A DNA stretch of 43,009 bases from CAYVOX01 sp964453035 (GCA_964453035.1 CAYVOX010000010.1:1-43009); one strand, 5' to 3'. Numbered from the stretch's first letter, positions 8,162 to 17,433 are shown. Notes: generated by a model from the letters alone, not told the origin. A program made the numbers and translations.

Positions 8162-9592
8162 CTAATCTTTCTTTTCTACTAGGCCGCGTTCAGCTGGAGC
8201 CTTCCAGGCCAGGAAGATCAGATTGATGAGGATACCTACCACAGCGCCGGTAGCAATCGCCGGCCAACCCTTGGGGAACACACCGGTCAGCAGCGGGATG
8301 GGCAGGAAGCCATCAGGATAGCCGATGTTGCCGCCGATACCCACGATCAGGATGATGGCGCCCAGAGCCAGTTGGCGAGGATCAAACAGATTGACCTTTT
8401 CAGCCATCATCAGCGCAATACCCTGCATGCCAATGACACCGTACAGGTAGATGGCGAGACCGCCAGCGACCGAGGTCGGGAGGCTGTTGACGGCATCCTT
8501 GAGCGGGCCGATGAAGCCCAGCAGGATGGAAATCGCGCCAGCAGTCAGCAGAGCCGGGCCGGAGTAGTTGCGGGTGATCACCATCAGCGAGTTGTTTTCG
8601 CCGTAGTTGGTGCCAGCGGTGGAGCCGAACAGACCGTTGACCAGGTCATTCAAGCCGTCCAGCATCAGGTTCAGGCCGATGTATTCGGAGAGTTTGTACT
8701 TCTCGCGGCCCTGTTCTTCCGCCAGGTGATCAACATACAGGCTGATCTGATACAGGTGGGCAGTTGATTCTGGAATGGTGGCAATAGCCATCACACCGAC
8801 ACTGACCAGAACCGTAGCAGTCAGGCTGTTGGCAAAATTGGGGAAGGTGATGCGCGGAGCGGTGATGAAGGAGGTGGTAAAGGAGGGGTTCACCAGGCCA
8901 AGGATGGCGGCGAAGATGTAGCCCACGATACCAGCCAGCAAGATAGGCAGCATACCGATGAAGCCCTTGCCCTGCAGGTAAACCGACAGCAGAACCGCAG
9001 CCAGCAAGGTGAAGAGGGCTGCAGCCCACCAGGTCAGGGTTACGCCAGGTGTCTTGGTAACGTCAACGCCGCAGCAGGTACCGGAGGCCATGCTCAGAGC
9101 TGCATAGCCGAGACCGATACCGATGGTGCAGGCCACAGAGCCGGTGATGACTGGAGGCAGGATCTTGTCAACGATTTTCTTGCCGCCGGTGAAGCGGATG
9201 ATCAAACCGACGAGGACGTTGATAATACCCGTGGCCAGGAAGCCAGCCTGCACGACGGCGATGGTTTCGGGTTTGGCAGCAACGCCGAAGCCCAAACCGG
9301 GTTCCAGAATATTCACGGCAGCAACCACTGCGGTGATATAGCTGAAGCTGGAACCGTAGTACAGGGGGATGTACTTGCCCATGGCGAACTTGGAACCGAG
9401 CAGGGCAACGACCGTGCCAAGGCCGGTGATGGTCAACACTGTCGAGACGTCAAAGTGCATCAACAGGGCGCACAACACCGTGGCGGGGACCATGGTAAGA
9501 ACGTGTTGAAAACCGAGCAAGAGCATCTGGCCAAATGGCGGAGTGTCATTTGGTAGATAGCCGATCACTTGCACTTTCGCTTTTGCAGCCAT
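8162..9592 (-). CDS. NCS2-family nucleobase permease, UraA-like
   Basis: 476-residue polytopic membrane protein of the nucleobase:cation symporter-2 family. Family marks seen: GFQH in the first helix (Gln29-His30), a YYGSSFSYI third-helix segment, a Glu in TIPESTAH, and TNYGENNSLMVITRNYS, matching the substrate-binding loop of uracil permease UraA more closely than that of xanthine/urate carriers. The start is ATG 9592 because GGGAGGAA lies seven bases upstream; an in-frame TTG at 9625 has no such site. It is the last gene of the leftward Mo-hydroxylase group and is followed by a strong terminator. The role inferred is proton-coupled import of the pyrimidine- or purine-like base that the neighbouring enzymes attack. 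Whether it is uracil, xanthine or a modified base is not decidable here. Confidence 0.9.
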   Translation of the reverse strand: MAAKAKVQVIGYLPNDTPPFGQMLLLGFQHVLTMVPATVLCALLMHFDVSTVLTITGLGTVVALLGSKFAMGKYIPLYYGSSFSYITAVVAAVNILEPGLGFGVAAKPETIAVVQAGFLATGIINVLVGLIIRFTGGKKIVDKILPPVITGSVACTIGIGLGYAALSMASGTCCGVDVTKTPGVTLTWWAAALFTLLAAVLLSVYLQGKGFIGMLPILLAGIVGYIFAAILGLVNPSFTTSFITAPRITFPNFANSLTATVLVSVGVMAIATIPESTAHLYQISLYVDHLAEEQGREKYKLSEYIGLNLMLDGLNDLVNGLFGSTAGTNYGENNSLMVITRNYSGPALLTAGAISILLGFIGPLKDAVNSLPTSVAGGLAIYLYGVIGMQGIALMMAEKVNLFDPRQLALGAIILIVGIGGNIGYPDGFLPIPLLTGVFPKGWPAIATGAVVGILINLIFLAWKAPAERGLVEKKD

Positions 9593-9822
9593 AAAATCTT
9601 CCTCCCAATCAAATTTTTTGTGCAAATTGCGGTGGCAAAACCTTACGTTACAACTACCAGTTAGCTATGGGAATAGCCAACCCCCCACTTGCAGGTACAA
9701 CTGACCATTGGGCAAAATCTCTCCTCCTCGATACACACCTCCTTTCAAATTTCGCGCATTTCCTTTCTCTCCTCCCCCGTGGATGGCGTAACATCCAACG
9801 GTGGATAATGGTTAAAAACAAC
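9593..9822. other. Intergenic stretch between coxG and the permease gene
   Basis: 230 bases without a convincing gene. It holds an imperfect inverted repeat at 9777-9801 (CCGT-GGATG against CATCC-A-ACGG, 6-base loop), lacking a T-run. On the minus strand there is also a purine-rich tract with several strong Shine-Dalgarno-like AGGAGG elements (about 9721-9780), which could serve very short leader peptides. I see no good -35/-10 pair, so the permease may depend on read-through from coxG. Confidence 0.4.
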
Positions 9823-10458
9823 CTACGGGGTACACTGAGAGAGGACGAGAGAGAGAATGAGCACGACGATCCCAACCGGGATCACATACAACAGCATTCT
9901 AAACTCAGCTATTTTCATTAAACCCCCGAACCAGTCTTTAGCTACGGAGGCTGCAAACTGAGTTTCGGTGGGGGGTTTAAAATCAACTTCGGCTTTACCG
10001 GCGGCTTTGGCTGCCAGGCGGGCTTCCAGGGCTTTATCCAGGGTTTCAAAGCCCGAGCGGATCATGCTCTTGGCCACGCTATCCAGCATGCGCTGGCCAA
10101 CACTGGCCAGTGTGCCGCCAATGGTCATATCACCGGTGTATTTGAGCAGCGTGGTGCCGTCACCCTGGTCAACAAATTCAACATGCCCAACACCCTTGGC
10201 AAAGCCGGGCGCGCCCTTACCATCCACAATGAGGGTGCATTTCTCGGGCGGAACTTCATCCGCCACTTCCAGCTTGCCGGCAAATGAGCCGGAGACCGGT
10301 CCGATGCGAATATTGATGTTGCCTTCATAATGCTGGTCGTCAATCTTATTCAGGGACTGGGTACCGGGCAAAGCAGAAGCCAACACATCCGGATCGCGGA
10401 ACATCATATAGACTTCTTCGCGCGGCCCCTTAAAAACATGCTCACCATCAAGTTTCAT
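9823..10458 (-). CDS. coxG: CoxG-like SRPBCC protein with C-terminal membrane anchor
   Basis: 211 residues. The N-terminal 150 form a CoxG-type SRPBCC (START-like) lipid-binding fold: MKLDGEHVFKGPREEVY, PDVLASALPG, and GKGAPGF. Then comes a short linker and one transmembrane helix at about 186-207. CoxG proteins accompany Mo-containing CO dehydrogenases and related hydroxylases; in mycobacteria CoxG has been reported to bind menaquinone and to help tether the dehydrogenase to the membrane. The C-terminal helix here fits that role, so I infer that electrons from the adjacent Mo hydroxylase go to the quinone pool. It lies 55 bases after the Mo-subunit gene and has AAGGAG seven bases before its ATG. 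Confidence 0.88.
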   Translation of the reverse strand: MKLDGEHVFKGPREEVYMMFRDPDVLASALPGTQSLNKIDDQHYEGNINIRIGPVSGSFAGKLEVADEVPPEKCTLIVDGKGAPGFAKGVGHVEFVDQGDGTTLLKYTGDMTIGGTLASVGQRMLDSVAKSMIRSGFETLDKALEARLAAKAAGKAEVDFKPPTETQFAASVAKDWFGGLMKIAEFRMLLYVIPVGIVVLILSLVLSQCTP

Positions 10459-10513
10459 TCCATTGCTCCTTAGATTATTTTAATATTATATTCAAGCGTC
10501 AATAAAATACTAC

Positions 10514-12827
10514 TTATTTTGCGCCATGAATTGTTTCGTAGAGTTTACTCGGGCTGAGCGGCGTCTCTTTGATCTCAAATTGATGCTCGTAGAGCGCATT
10601 CTCAACTGCCTGGGCAAAGCAGGCCGGCGGTGGGATTGCCCCTGCCTCGCCAACGCCTTTGATACCCAACGGGTTAAGCGGCGACTTGGTCTCCATGTGA
10701 CCCAGTTCAACTTTTGCGGGCATATCAGAGGCCTGCGGCATGAGGTAATCCATGAAGGAGGCTGTCACCAGCTGCCCGTTCTCATCGTAAATGAGCTGCT
10801 CATAGAACGCGTTGCCCACGCCCATAGAAATGCCGCCCATCACCTGGCCTTCGAGCAGTAAGGGGTTAATCACTGTGCCGCAGTCGTGCACCATCACCAG
10901 GTGGTCAATTTTGACCAGCAACGTTTCTGGGTCAACATCCACGATCATCGCCATGGAACCTGCGCCTGTTGCACCGTAAGGGGGACCGTAATAAGCCACA
11001 GCTTCAAGGCCTGGCTCAACGCCTGGTTCAACCACGCCGCGGGTGGGGTTGGCACGGTTGGCCAGGTCACCCAGTTTGATGGACTTTTGCGGCTGAGAGA
11101 TGGAACGCACCACGCCATCCACCAGTTCGATGTCGCTTTCAGGAACCTCAAAAACTTTGGCTCCGAGGGCAATGGCTTTGTTACGCACTTTGAAGGCGGC
11201 GTTGTAGATGGCAGTACCCGCTACGGTTGCACCGCGGCTGGCAAAGGTGCCAGCACCCCAGTGGAAGTGACCCGTATCGCCGGTAATGACATTGACATCA
11301 GAGGCTTTGATGCCCAGCTGCTCGGCAACGATCTGCGCAAAGACAGTGAAGTGACCCTGTCCCTGGGTGCTGATACCGGTGACGCAGTTTACCTTGCCGG
11401 TGGCACCAACCGTCACGCGCGCGCCTTCGTAGGGGCCAACTGCTGTGCCTTCCGTGAAGCATACGATGCCGATGCCCTTATGTTTGCCCTGCGCGCGAAG
11501 CTTGGGCTGAATTTCTTTGATGAATTTATCGTAACCAATCAATTCTTTGGTTCTGGAAAGCGCAGTGGGAACGTTTCCGCTATCCAGCACGCCTTCAACA
11601 AAATCCTGCCCGATGATGCTGGTTTTTACCTGGTACTGTTCGGGGCGAACCAGGTTTTTGGCGCGGATTTCAGCTGGGTCCATCTTAAGCTCGCGGGCGG
11701 CTGCATCCATCAGACGTTCCATCACGTAAACGCCCTGCGGACGACCTGCACCGCGAACCGGGGTAACCACCATCTTGTTGGTGAACACCATGCGGATTTC
11801 GGTGTAGAAACTAGGCACGTTGTAGTTGCTGACGGTGTGCGTCTGTGTGTTTAGCGGGACAGTCATGCCGTAGGGATCATACGCGCCGGTGTTGTGATAG
11901 AAGATATCGCTGATGCCGAGGATGGTGCCGTCCTTCTTGACGGCAATCTCAGCATAGTGCAATTGGTCGCGCTCAGAGGTGGTCGCCAGGAAGTTTTCGC
12001 GGCGGTCCTCAATCCATTTGAGCGGTTTCTTGAGCCAAAGGGCGATAATCGGGATGAGAACATCATCCGCCTGGGAAGTCATGATCTTGGGGCCAAAACC
12101 GCCGCCGATCATGGGGGTGATGACGCGCACCTGATTTTCAAAAAGCCCCAGGCGAGATGCAATTGAGTTGCGCAGTGGAATCGGCGCCTGGGTGGTAGCC
12201 CAGATGGTCATTTCCTGGTTGCGCTCGCTCCAATCCACCACGATGCCGCGATTTTCCATCGCAGCGCCCGCGCAGCGGTCAACATGAATCCTGCGTTTGA
12301 TAACCAGGTCAGCATTGGCTGCTGCTTCCGCGTAATTGCCACGCTCCTGCTTGACATTGGCAGCCAGGTTGGTGCCAATTTCCTCATGGATGAGGGTCGC
12401 GCCTGGCTCAAGCGCCTTTTCCATGTCGGTGACTGCCGGCAGCGTATCCATGTCAACCACAATCTGTTCGCAGGCGTCTTCAGCGATGTAGCGGTCGGTG
12501 GCAACCACCACCGCCAGAGGCTCACCGGAGAAGCGCACCTTGTCCTTTGCGATGGGCACAAGCGTGCAGGCGTGGAAAACCGAACCTTTAATAGCCGTTG
12601 GAGGGGGAACCTGCAGCGGGCCGGGCTTCCAGTAATCGCCAAAATCCGCGGCGGTATAGACTGCCACAACGCCCGGCATCTGGCGCGCAGCTGAAACGTC
12701 AATGTTCTTGATGCGCGCATGGGCGTAATCAGAGCGCAGGAAGNNNNNNNNNNAACTGAGATTGGCCCGTAATCAGCTGGGGGTCTTCATTACGGGTGAT
12801 GGGCTGACCAAAGACTTTACCTTTCAT
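10514..12827 (-). CDS. Mo hydroxylase large subunit (CoxL/XDH family), interrupted by an assembly gap
   Basis: Molybdopterin-binding catalytic subunit of the xanthine dehydrogenase family. The start is ATG 12827 with AGGAG nearby; the first 24 codons read like the usual MKGKVFGQPITRNEDPQL opening. Then come 10 Ns (12744-12753), and the frame resumes with FLRSDYAHARI. Relatives normally have about 14 residues there, and the Ns leave the frame off by one, so the run is an unknown-length placeholder and not a real frameshift. Visible cofactor motifs: GGGFGPK, PVRGAGRPQ (GAGR as in form II, not the CSFR of true CO dehydrogenase), GQGHFTVFAQ, and GVGEAGAIPPP with the catalytic Glu. Gene order FAD, 2Fe-2S, Mo matches coxMSL. 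Substrate probably an N-heterocycle or aldehyde; not CO. Confidence 0.92.
12744..12753. other. Assembly gap (10 Ns)
   Basis: Ten consecutive Ns inside the large Mo-subunit gene. Counting codons from ATG 12827 and from the downstream frame shows that 10 does not keep the frame. About 40-45 bases would be expected from homologues, so the gap is a conventional placeholder. Confidence 0.95.
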
Positions 12828-12843
12828 GGTATCTCCTCTTTTC

Positions 12844-13323
12844 TTAGCGGGCAGCCATCTTCACTGAGGCTTTCTTGGCCGCTTTGATGATGTTCTCATA
12901 ACCGGTGCAGCGGCAAATATTTCCGTCAATGGCTTCGCGAATTTCTTCGTCATCCGGCGTGGGGTGTGCTTTGAGGTATGCATACAGAGACATCAAAAAG
13001 CCGGGGGTGCAGTAACCGCACTGCAGGGCATGTTCTTCGACGAACGCCTGCTGAATGGGATGCATGGCTTCGGGTGTGCCCAGCGCTTCAACGGTGACGA
13101 TTTCATGCCCGTTGGCCTGCACCGCAAACATCAGGCAGGAGCGCATCGGTTCACCATCAAACAGAATGGTACAGGCACCGCACAGGCCGTGCTCGCAACC
13201 CACGTGCGTGCCGGTCAGGCCAAGGTCATGGCGAATAAAGTCGCTCAAGAGCAGGCGCGCTTCCACATCCCGTTCGTATCGAGTGCCGTTGACAATCATG
13301 CTGACATGATGCAATGTGCTCAT
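12844..13323 (-). CDS. Mo hydroxylase [2Fe-2S] subunit (CoxS-like)
   Basis: 159 residues. Two iron-sulfur cluster domains: the plant-ferredoxin type cluster loop CEHGLCGACTILFDGE with its fourth Cys in SCLMF, then the helical C-terminal domain with CGYCTPGF and CRCTGY. This is the electron-transfer subunit between the Mo centre and FAD. I place the start at ATG 13323 (MSTLHHVSMIVNGT), because GAGGAGG lies a few bases upstream and the family starts there; a longer frame to 13455 runs into the FAD gene and lacks family similarity. The gene is separated by one base from the FAD gene and by 16 bases from the Mo subunit: a tight operon. Confidence 0.95.
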   Translation of the reverse strand: MSTLHHVSMIVNGTRYERDVEARLLLSDFIRHDLGLTGTHVGCEHGLCGACTILFDGEPMRSCLMFAVQANGHEIVTVEALGTPEAMHPIQQAFVEEHALQCGYCTPGFLMSLYAYLKAHPTPDDEEIREAIDGNICRCTGYENIIKAAKKASVKMAAR

Positions 13324-13324
13324 G

Positions 13325-14209
13325 TTAACCTCCTCTCTGTTTTGCCACGTCGAAAGCTTCGGTGAGAGCGCGTTTGACCAGCACCCTGACCAGGTTGCGG
13401 CGGTACGCCGCAGTGGCATGGATATCTGTTCCGGGATCAATTTCGGTATCGGCAATCTTATCGGCAGCCGCCTGGATCACCTGAGCGGTGGGTTCTTTAC
13501 CAACCAGCATCTCCACTGCAGACGGAGAAAGACCCGGCGTATCGCCAACGCTGATGATGGCCAGGCGCACAGAATTGCAGCGCCCGCGCTCATCCAGGCT
13601 GAGCAGCACAACCACCGCTGCCTGGGCGTAACCGCCCTTCTGGCGTGAGACCTGGTGGTAGCTCCAGCCTGCCCGGGCTGGCATGGGCGGGATGACAATT
13701 TCAGCCAGCAGTTCATCCGGCTCGATGACGGTCATGAACGGTCCCATGAAAAATTCCTCGGCCGGGACGATGCGTTCACCGCCCTTTTTGAGAATCTTCA
13801 TTTTTGCGCCAATCACCAGGGCCAGCGAAGGGTTCTGCCCGGCAGGATCGGCATGCGCCAGTGACCCGCCAAACGAGCCTCGGTTGCGGATTTGTTGATG
13901 GGCAATGAACTTCATCACCTGGGGCACCAACGGGGCGCGCTGCGTCACAAGCGGATCGCTTTCGACCTTTGCATCGCGCGTCATGGCACCAATAGCCAGG
14001 CCGCCTTCAGGCGTGGGCTTGATGTAGGCTAATTCAGGAATGTTGTTGATATCCACCAGAGCCGCAGGGCGAGCCATGCGGAAGTTCATGGCGGGGATAA
14101 GGCTTTGCCCACCTGCCAGAACTTTGCCAGAATAGCCGAGCGCGGCGAGGTTTTCCAGGGCTTCGGCAACGCTGGTGGGGGCATAGTAATCAAATTGCGC
14201 AGGCTTCAT
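13325..14209 (-). CDS. Mo hydroxylase FAD-binding subunit (CoxM-like)
   Basis: 294 residues of the CoxM / XdhB FAD-binding type. Motifs seen: VLAGGQSLIPAMNFR for the pyrophosphate loop of FAD (about 35-50) and IRNRGSFGGSLAHADPA (about 105-125), followed by the CO-dehydrogenase flavoprotein C-terminal domain. It passes electrons from the iron-sulfur clusters to NAD+ or, more likely given CoxG next door, to quinone. The ATG at 14209 has GGAGG about ten bases upstream. It heads a block of FAD, 2Fe-2S and Mo genes that starts 271 bases after the tandem cyclase gene, so it may have its own promoter besides read-through. Confidence 0.95.
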   Translation of the reverse strand: MKPAQFDYYAPTSVAEALENLAALGYSGKVLAGGQSLIPAMNFRMARPAALVDINNIPELAYIKPTPEGGLAIGAMTRDAKVESDPLVTQRAPLVPQVMKFIAHQQIRNRGSFGGSLAHADPAGQNPSLALVIGAKMKILKKGGERIVPAEEFFMGPFMTVIEPDELLAEIVIPPMPARAGWSYHQVSRQKGGYAQAAVVVLLSLDERGRCNSVRLAIISVGDTPGLSPSAVEMLVGKEPTAQVIQAAADKIADTEIDPGTDIHATAAYRRNLVRVLVKRALTEAFDVAKQRGG

Positions 14210-14427
14210 ATTGACTTTACCTCCACGTGCAAGATACCTTCAAATAGATTTTTACAGGATCACGCTGCGCGGTGATGCGCGCAGCAGAACTGTTTTTAAT
14301 GACAATGCATCAGAATGATGACCACTGACTAAAATCACCTGTCAATCAGAACCAGCGGCGAGGCGTTGCGGCTGTGACTGTGCGCCAACTTAATGCTCGA
14401 GGTGATGCGAGAATTACTATTATTATG

Positions 14428-14466
14428 CTACAGACCTCCAAAAAAGCAAGTTCTGGAGGTCTGTAG
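14428..14466 (-). terminator. Strong hairpin after the tandem cyclase gene
   Basis: Perfect 13-bp inverted repeat (CTACAGACCTCCA at 14428-14440, TGGAGGTCTGTAG at 14454-14466) with a 13-base loop, 14 bases beyond the cyclase stop. There is no T-run after it on the minus strand, so it may act as a weak terminator, an mRNA 3' stabiliser, or a processing site between two halves of the leftward operon. The rest of 14210-14427 holds no gene, only a smaller 8-bp hairpin (14264-14285) and a TTGACA on the minus strand without a good -10. Confidence 0.5.
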
Positions 14467-14480
14467 CGCCAAAATACGAA

Positions 14481-16151
14481 TTATCCTTCTTTGAAGGCCA
14501 CGAAACGGCCCCACATCGACTCGGCTTCCATAGCTTTTTGCAGGTAGCAGCCGATGTAATAGCGCCCGCCCTTGGCTTTGAGGATATCTCCAGCCAGGTT
14601 TTCCGCATGCACAATCTTCTTGGGGAAGAGGTTCAGGTGCATATCCTGGTAGAAGGAATCCAGCGGGTACATCTGGTCCCAGTCTTTGCCAAAGTCACGC
14701 ACCAGCTTGGCGTTGGCTTCAGCAAAGGTCTTTGGGTGCCAGATGCGCATGATGGTGTTCATGGGATGGTCAGCGGAGACGGCATCCACGCCAATCCACT
14801 TGATATCCATATCAATCGCCCATTTTGAGAAATCCGGTGAGGGGCCGGGATGCTTGACCATGTAGCGGAACTCATCGGAATCCTTGCTATACCAGCCGTA
14901 CTTGGCCCAACCGGTCTTGATGACCAGGATATCACCCTTGCGGATATCAACCACGTCGTGGATCATCTTGGGGGTGTACACGCTGGAATCACTGACCAGG
15001 TGAGAGATATCGGCAATAACGCCCGGGCCAACCCACTCTGAGAGAGGCACCTGCCCGATGGTGCGGCCGTTCGGGTAGAAGTGCTTTTCGCCATCCATGT
15101 GGGTGGCCAGGTGGATGCTGGCATTGCAGATGGAGCCATTGCGCCCCATGCCAAAATACTGCCCCCCCACGCGCTTGGTGTAGGTCACACTGAGGGGAAT
15201 ATAGTTCAGCCACTGCGGAGTCTGGACGCTGAAAGGCACGGTCATATCAATCATTTCGGACTTGCCCATCTCGGCGAAGAACTCATCCGCGCTCATCCAG
15301 TCGGGAGGCAGGTAAGCTGCCACGCGCGACCAGGCAGTTTCCACTTCCATGTAGGGAATGGGCATGATGGTGATCCAGGCGCGCTTGTTCTTGATTTTGT
15401 CAATCTCACCGACGACCGCTTCCAGCATAACCAGGTGCTTCTTGGGCATGGTGATGTGAGTCAGTTCGTAGTACGGACCCTGCGGGAACATTTCATCCCA
15501 TTTCTTGCCGTGATCTTTGACCAGTTTCTCCTCAGCCAGCTTGAAGTGATTCTCATGCATGCGGCGGATGGGGGTGTTCATGGGATGTTCCGCGCAACCG
15601 CAATCAACGCCAATCACCTTGAGCTTCATATCCATGGCCCATTTGTAGAATTCAATGGATGGACCTGGATGGCGCACCAGGAAACCAAATTCCTTGGATT
15701 CAACGCCGCCCTGGGCGTGCGGGTTTACCACGTCTGGCTGGTCGAAGGAATACTTGTGATAGCCGGTGTTGACGATGAGGATATCACCCTTGCGCACATC
15801 CGCTACTCTCATAATCATTTCAGGGGTGTAAACGGAATAATCCGACACCATCTCCGAAATATCAGCCACCACGCCCGGACCGCACAGATCCTCGAGAGGT
15901 ATATCCGCTATAGGGCGCGCTCCGGAGTGAAAGGCGGTTTCGCCAACCAGATGCGTGCCGACGGTGTTGCTCCAGTTGAGGATTTGCCCGTTGGCGCCCT
16001 GCCCGCCGCCGTAAGCGCCGGTCACCCGCTTGAAGAAGTGCACCTCCAGCGACTTCTCGCCAGGGAAAGGTGGGGTGAAGATACTGCAATCCTGGGTGAG
16101 GTCGTAAAGCTTAGCCTCAGACATCATTTTTATAAAGCGTTCGCGATCCAT
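14481..16151 (-). CDS. Tandem-domain cyclase-family hydrolase (PF04199-like) with a degenerate first domain
   Basis: 556 residues made of two copies of the cyclase / kynurenine-formamidase-like metal hydrolase fold: about 1-275 and 285-556. The family metal motif is HxGTHxDxxxH. Copy 2 keeps it (HLATHMDGEKHF, near residues 347-358) and also has the later DHPMN and HAENL elements. Copy 1 reads TVGTHLVGETAFH (residues 63-75): first His is Thr, the Asp is Val and the last His is Ala, so only one of four ligands remains. Copy 1 is therefore probably structural or regulatory. The family opens cyclic or N-acyl amides (isatin hydrolase, KynB). I infer ring opening of the heterocycle oxidised by the Mo enzymes. 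ATG 16151 has AAAGGAGG five bases upstream. It follows the DUF1116 gene by 37 bases. Confidence 0.88.
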   Translation of the reverse strand: MDRERFIKMMSEAKLYDLTQDCSIFTPPFPGEKSLEVHFFKRVTGAYGGGQGANGQILNWSNTVGTHLVGETAFHSGARPIADIPLEDLCGPGVVADISEMVSDYSVYTPEMIMRVADVRKGDILIVNTGYHKYSFDQPDVVNPHAQGGVESKEFGFLVRHPGPSIEFYKWAMDMKLKVIGVDCGCAEHPMNTPIRRMHENHFKLAEEKLVKDHGKKWDEMFPQGPYYELTHITMPKKHLVMLEAVVGEIDKIKNKRAWITIMPIPYMEVETAWSRVAAYLPPDWMSADEFFAEMGKSEMIDMTVPFSVQTPQWLNYIPLSVTYTKRVGGQYFGMGRNGSICNASIHLATHMDGEKHFYPNGRTIGQVPLSEWVGPGVIADISHLVSDSSVYTPKMIHDVVDIRKGDILVIKTGWAKYGWYSKDSDEFRYMVKHPGPSPDFSKWAIDMDIKWIGVDAVSADHPMNTIMRIWHPKTFAEANAKLVRDFGKDWDQMYPLDSFYQDMHLNLFPKKIVHAENLAGDILKAKGGRYYIGCYLQKAMEAESMWGRFVAFKEG

Positions 16152-16188
16152 ATCATCCTCCTTTTGTGTAAGGTGAATCAATTGATGG

Positions 16189-17433
16189 TTAGAATCCGTA
16201 CTTCTCGGCAAAAGCAACCAGCGCATCTTCGAAGATGTTGGCCGGTGGGGTGACTACACCAGCGCCTACCTGCCCCACGCCCGGATCTTTGTGAGCCACG
16301 CCGGTGTTGACGCGCGGGAGCATGTTCTTTTCGATGACTTTGCGAATATCCACCCCGGTGGGGGTGCCGCGGAAATCGAGGGCAGGGATGGTGAAGAATT
16401 TATGCTCGGCGTAGGTAATTTCGTACATGTCGAGCGTGGTATTGATGGCATCCTTGGGGGTGCCGCTGATGAAGGTGACGATAGCCGGAGCACCAGCCAT
16501 GGCAAAGCCGCCAATTCCAGCAGTTTCGGTGATTGTGCTGTCGCCAATATCGGGGTTGGCATCCTTTTCGGTGTAGCCGGGGAAGTAGAGCGCTTTAACT
16601 TTGCCTGCCGGGCCGGTAAACCAGCGGTTGCCAAGGCCGCTGACGCGGATGCCGAAATCGGTGCCGTTGCGGGCCATCACGGTGACGATGGTGCTGCCTT
16701 CAACGCCGTGACCGGCATCGCACATCGTCTTGCAGCCAGCCATCACCGGGTTGAGAATGCTTAACGCGTTCTCGCCCAGGAATGCAACCACTTCCGCAGC
16801 AGTAGCCTGGTTTTTGGCGGTGCGGATGATCCACGGGGCCAGCTGGATGGAATAAAGGATGGAAGCAGCATCCAGGCGGTTGTGACCATCATCACCCATG
16901 TGCAGCGCTTTGGCCAGCAAGGTGCGAATATCCAGGCCGCCCATCGCTTTAAATGCGGCATCCAGCGTGGGACCCAAAACCTCGTTCATCCACTGCAATT
17001 TAACCAGCACATCCGGGCTGTATGCGCCCATGCGCAACACCTTACCGCGCCCTTCATTGAGGCCGGAATAGCCTTTGATGCCGTACGTTTTATCCTCAAC
17101 GATGTAAACCAGCATCGAGGGCGAAATGAGTCCAGCCATGGGACCTGCGGCGGAATGGTGGTGGCACGGCTCGTATTTTATCTGACCCGATTTTGCCAGG
17201 GCTTCCGCCTCGACGGGATCTTTGGCTCTGCCTTCGAACATGAGCGCGCCAATCACAGCGCCTTTCATGGGTCCAGCCATGCGTTCCCAGCTAATCGGGG
17301 GGCCGGCATGCAGAAAGAGGTCATCGTGCATGCCAGGGATCACGTCTTTGGCTTTACCAACCCCAACCACCACCGGGCGGGCTTGCATCATGCGGTCAAC
17401 AGCAGTTGCATTGGCTTTCTCGATATCAATCAT
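16189..17433 (-). CDS. DUF1116 protein (YlbE/AllG-like), carbamoyltransferase subunit
   Basis: 414 residues of the DUF1116 family. Typical stretches include GPPISWERMAGPMKGA, YEPCHHHSAAGPMAG (a conserved His triplet), GMGAYSPDV-like segments, and CKTMCDAGHGVEGSTIVT with MARNGTDFGIRVSG further on. In E. coli the DUF1116 protein YlbE works with FdrA and the DUF2877 protein YlbF as the oxamate carbamoyltransferase of allantoin breakdown (oxalurate + phosphate to oxamate + carbamoyl phosphate; names AllF, AllG, AllH). Its position 19 bases after fdrA supports the same complex here. The start is ATG 17433 since GGAGG lies just upstream; an in-frame TTG at 17445 overlaps that site. The DUF2877 partner is at 26211. 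The true substrate may be a different acylurea. Confidence 0.9.
   Translation of the reverse strand: MIDIEKANATAVDRMMQARPVVVGVGKAKDVIPGMHDDLFLHAGPPISWERMAGPMKGAVIGALMFEGRAKDPVEAEALAKSGQIKYEPCHHHSAAGPMAGLISPSMLVYIVEDKTYGIKGYSGLNEGRGKVLRMGAYSPDVLVKLQWMNEVLGPTLDAAFKAMGGLDIRTLLAKALHMGDDGHNRLDAASILYSIQLAPWIIRTAKNQATAAEVVAFLGENALSILNPVMAGCKTMCDAGHGVEGSTIVTVMARNGTDFGIRVSGLGNRWFTGPAGKVKALYFPGYTEKDANPDIGDSTITETAGIGGFAMAGAPAIVTFISGTPKDAINTTLDMYEITYAEHKFFTIPALDFRGTPTGVDIRKVIEKNMLPRVNTGVAHKDPGVGQVGAGVVTPPANIFEDALVAFAEKYGF

Noticed and set aside
9654..9875. A 73-codon frame on the minus strand
   Set aside because: It overlaps the end of coxG, is full of Ser and Arg in an atypical way and has no ribosome site at its start.
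10514..13323. Calling the leftward Mo enzyme an aerobic CO dehydrogenase
   Set aside because: The CSFR active-site motif is absent; the sequence shows RGAGR at that place, so CO is an unlikely substrate.
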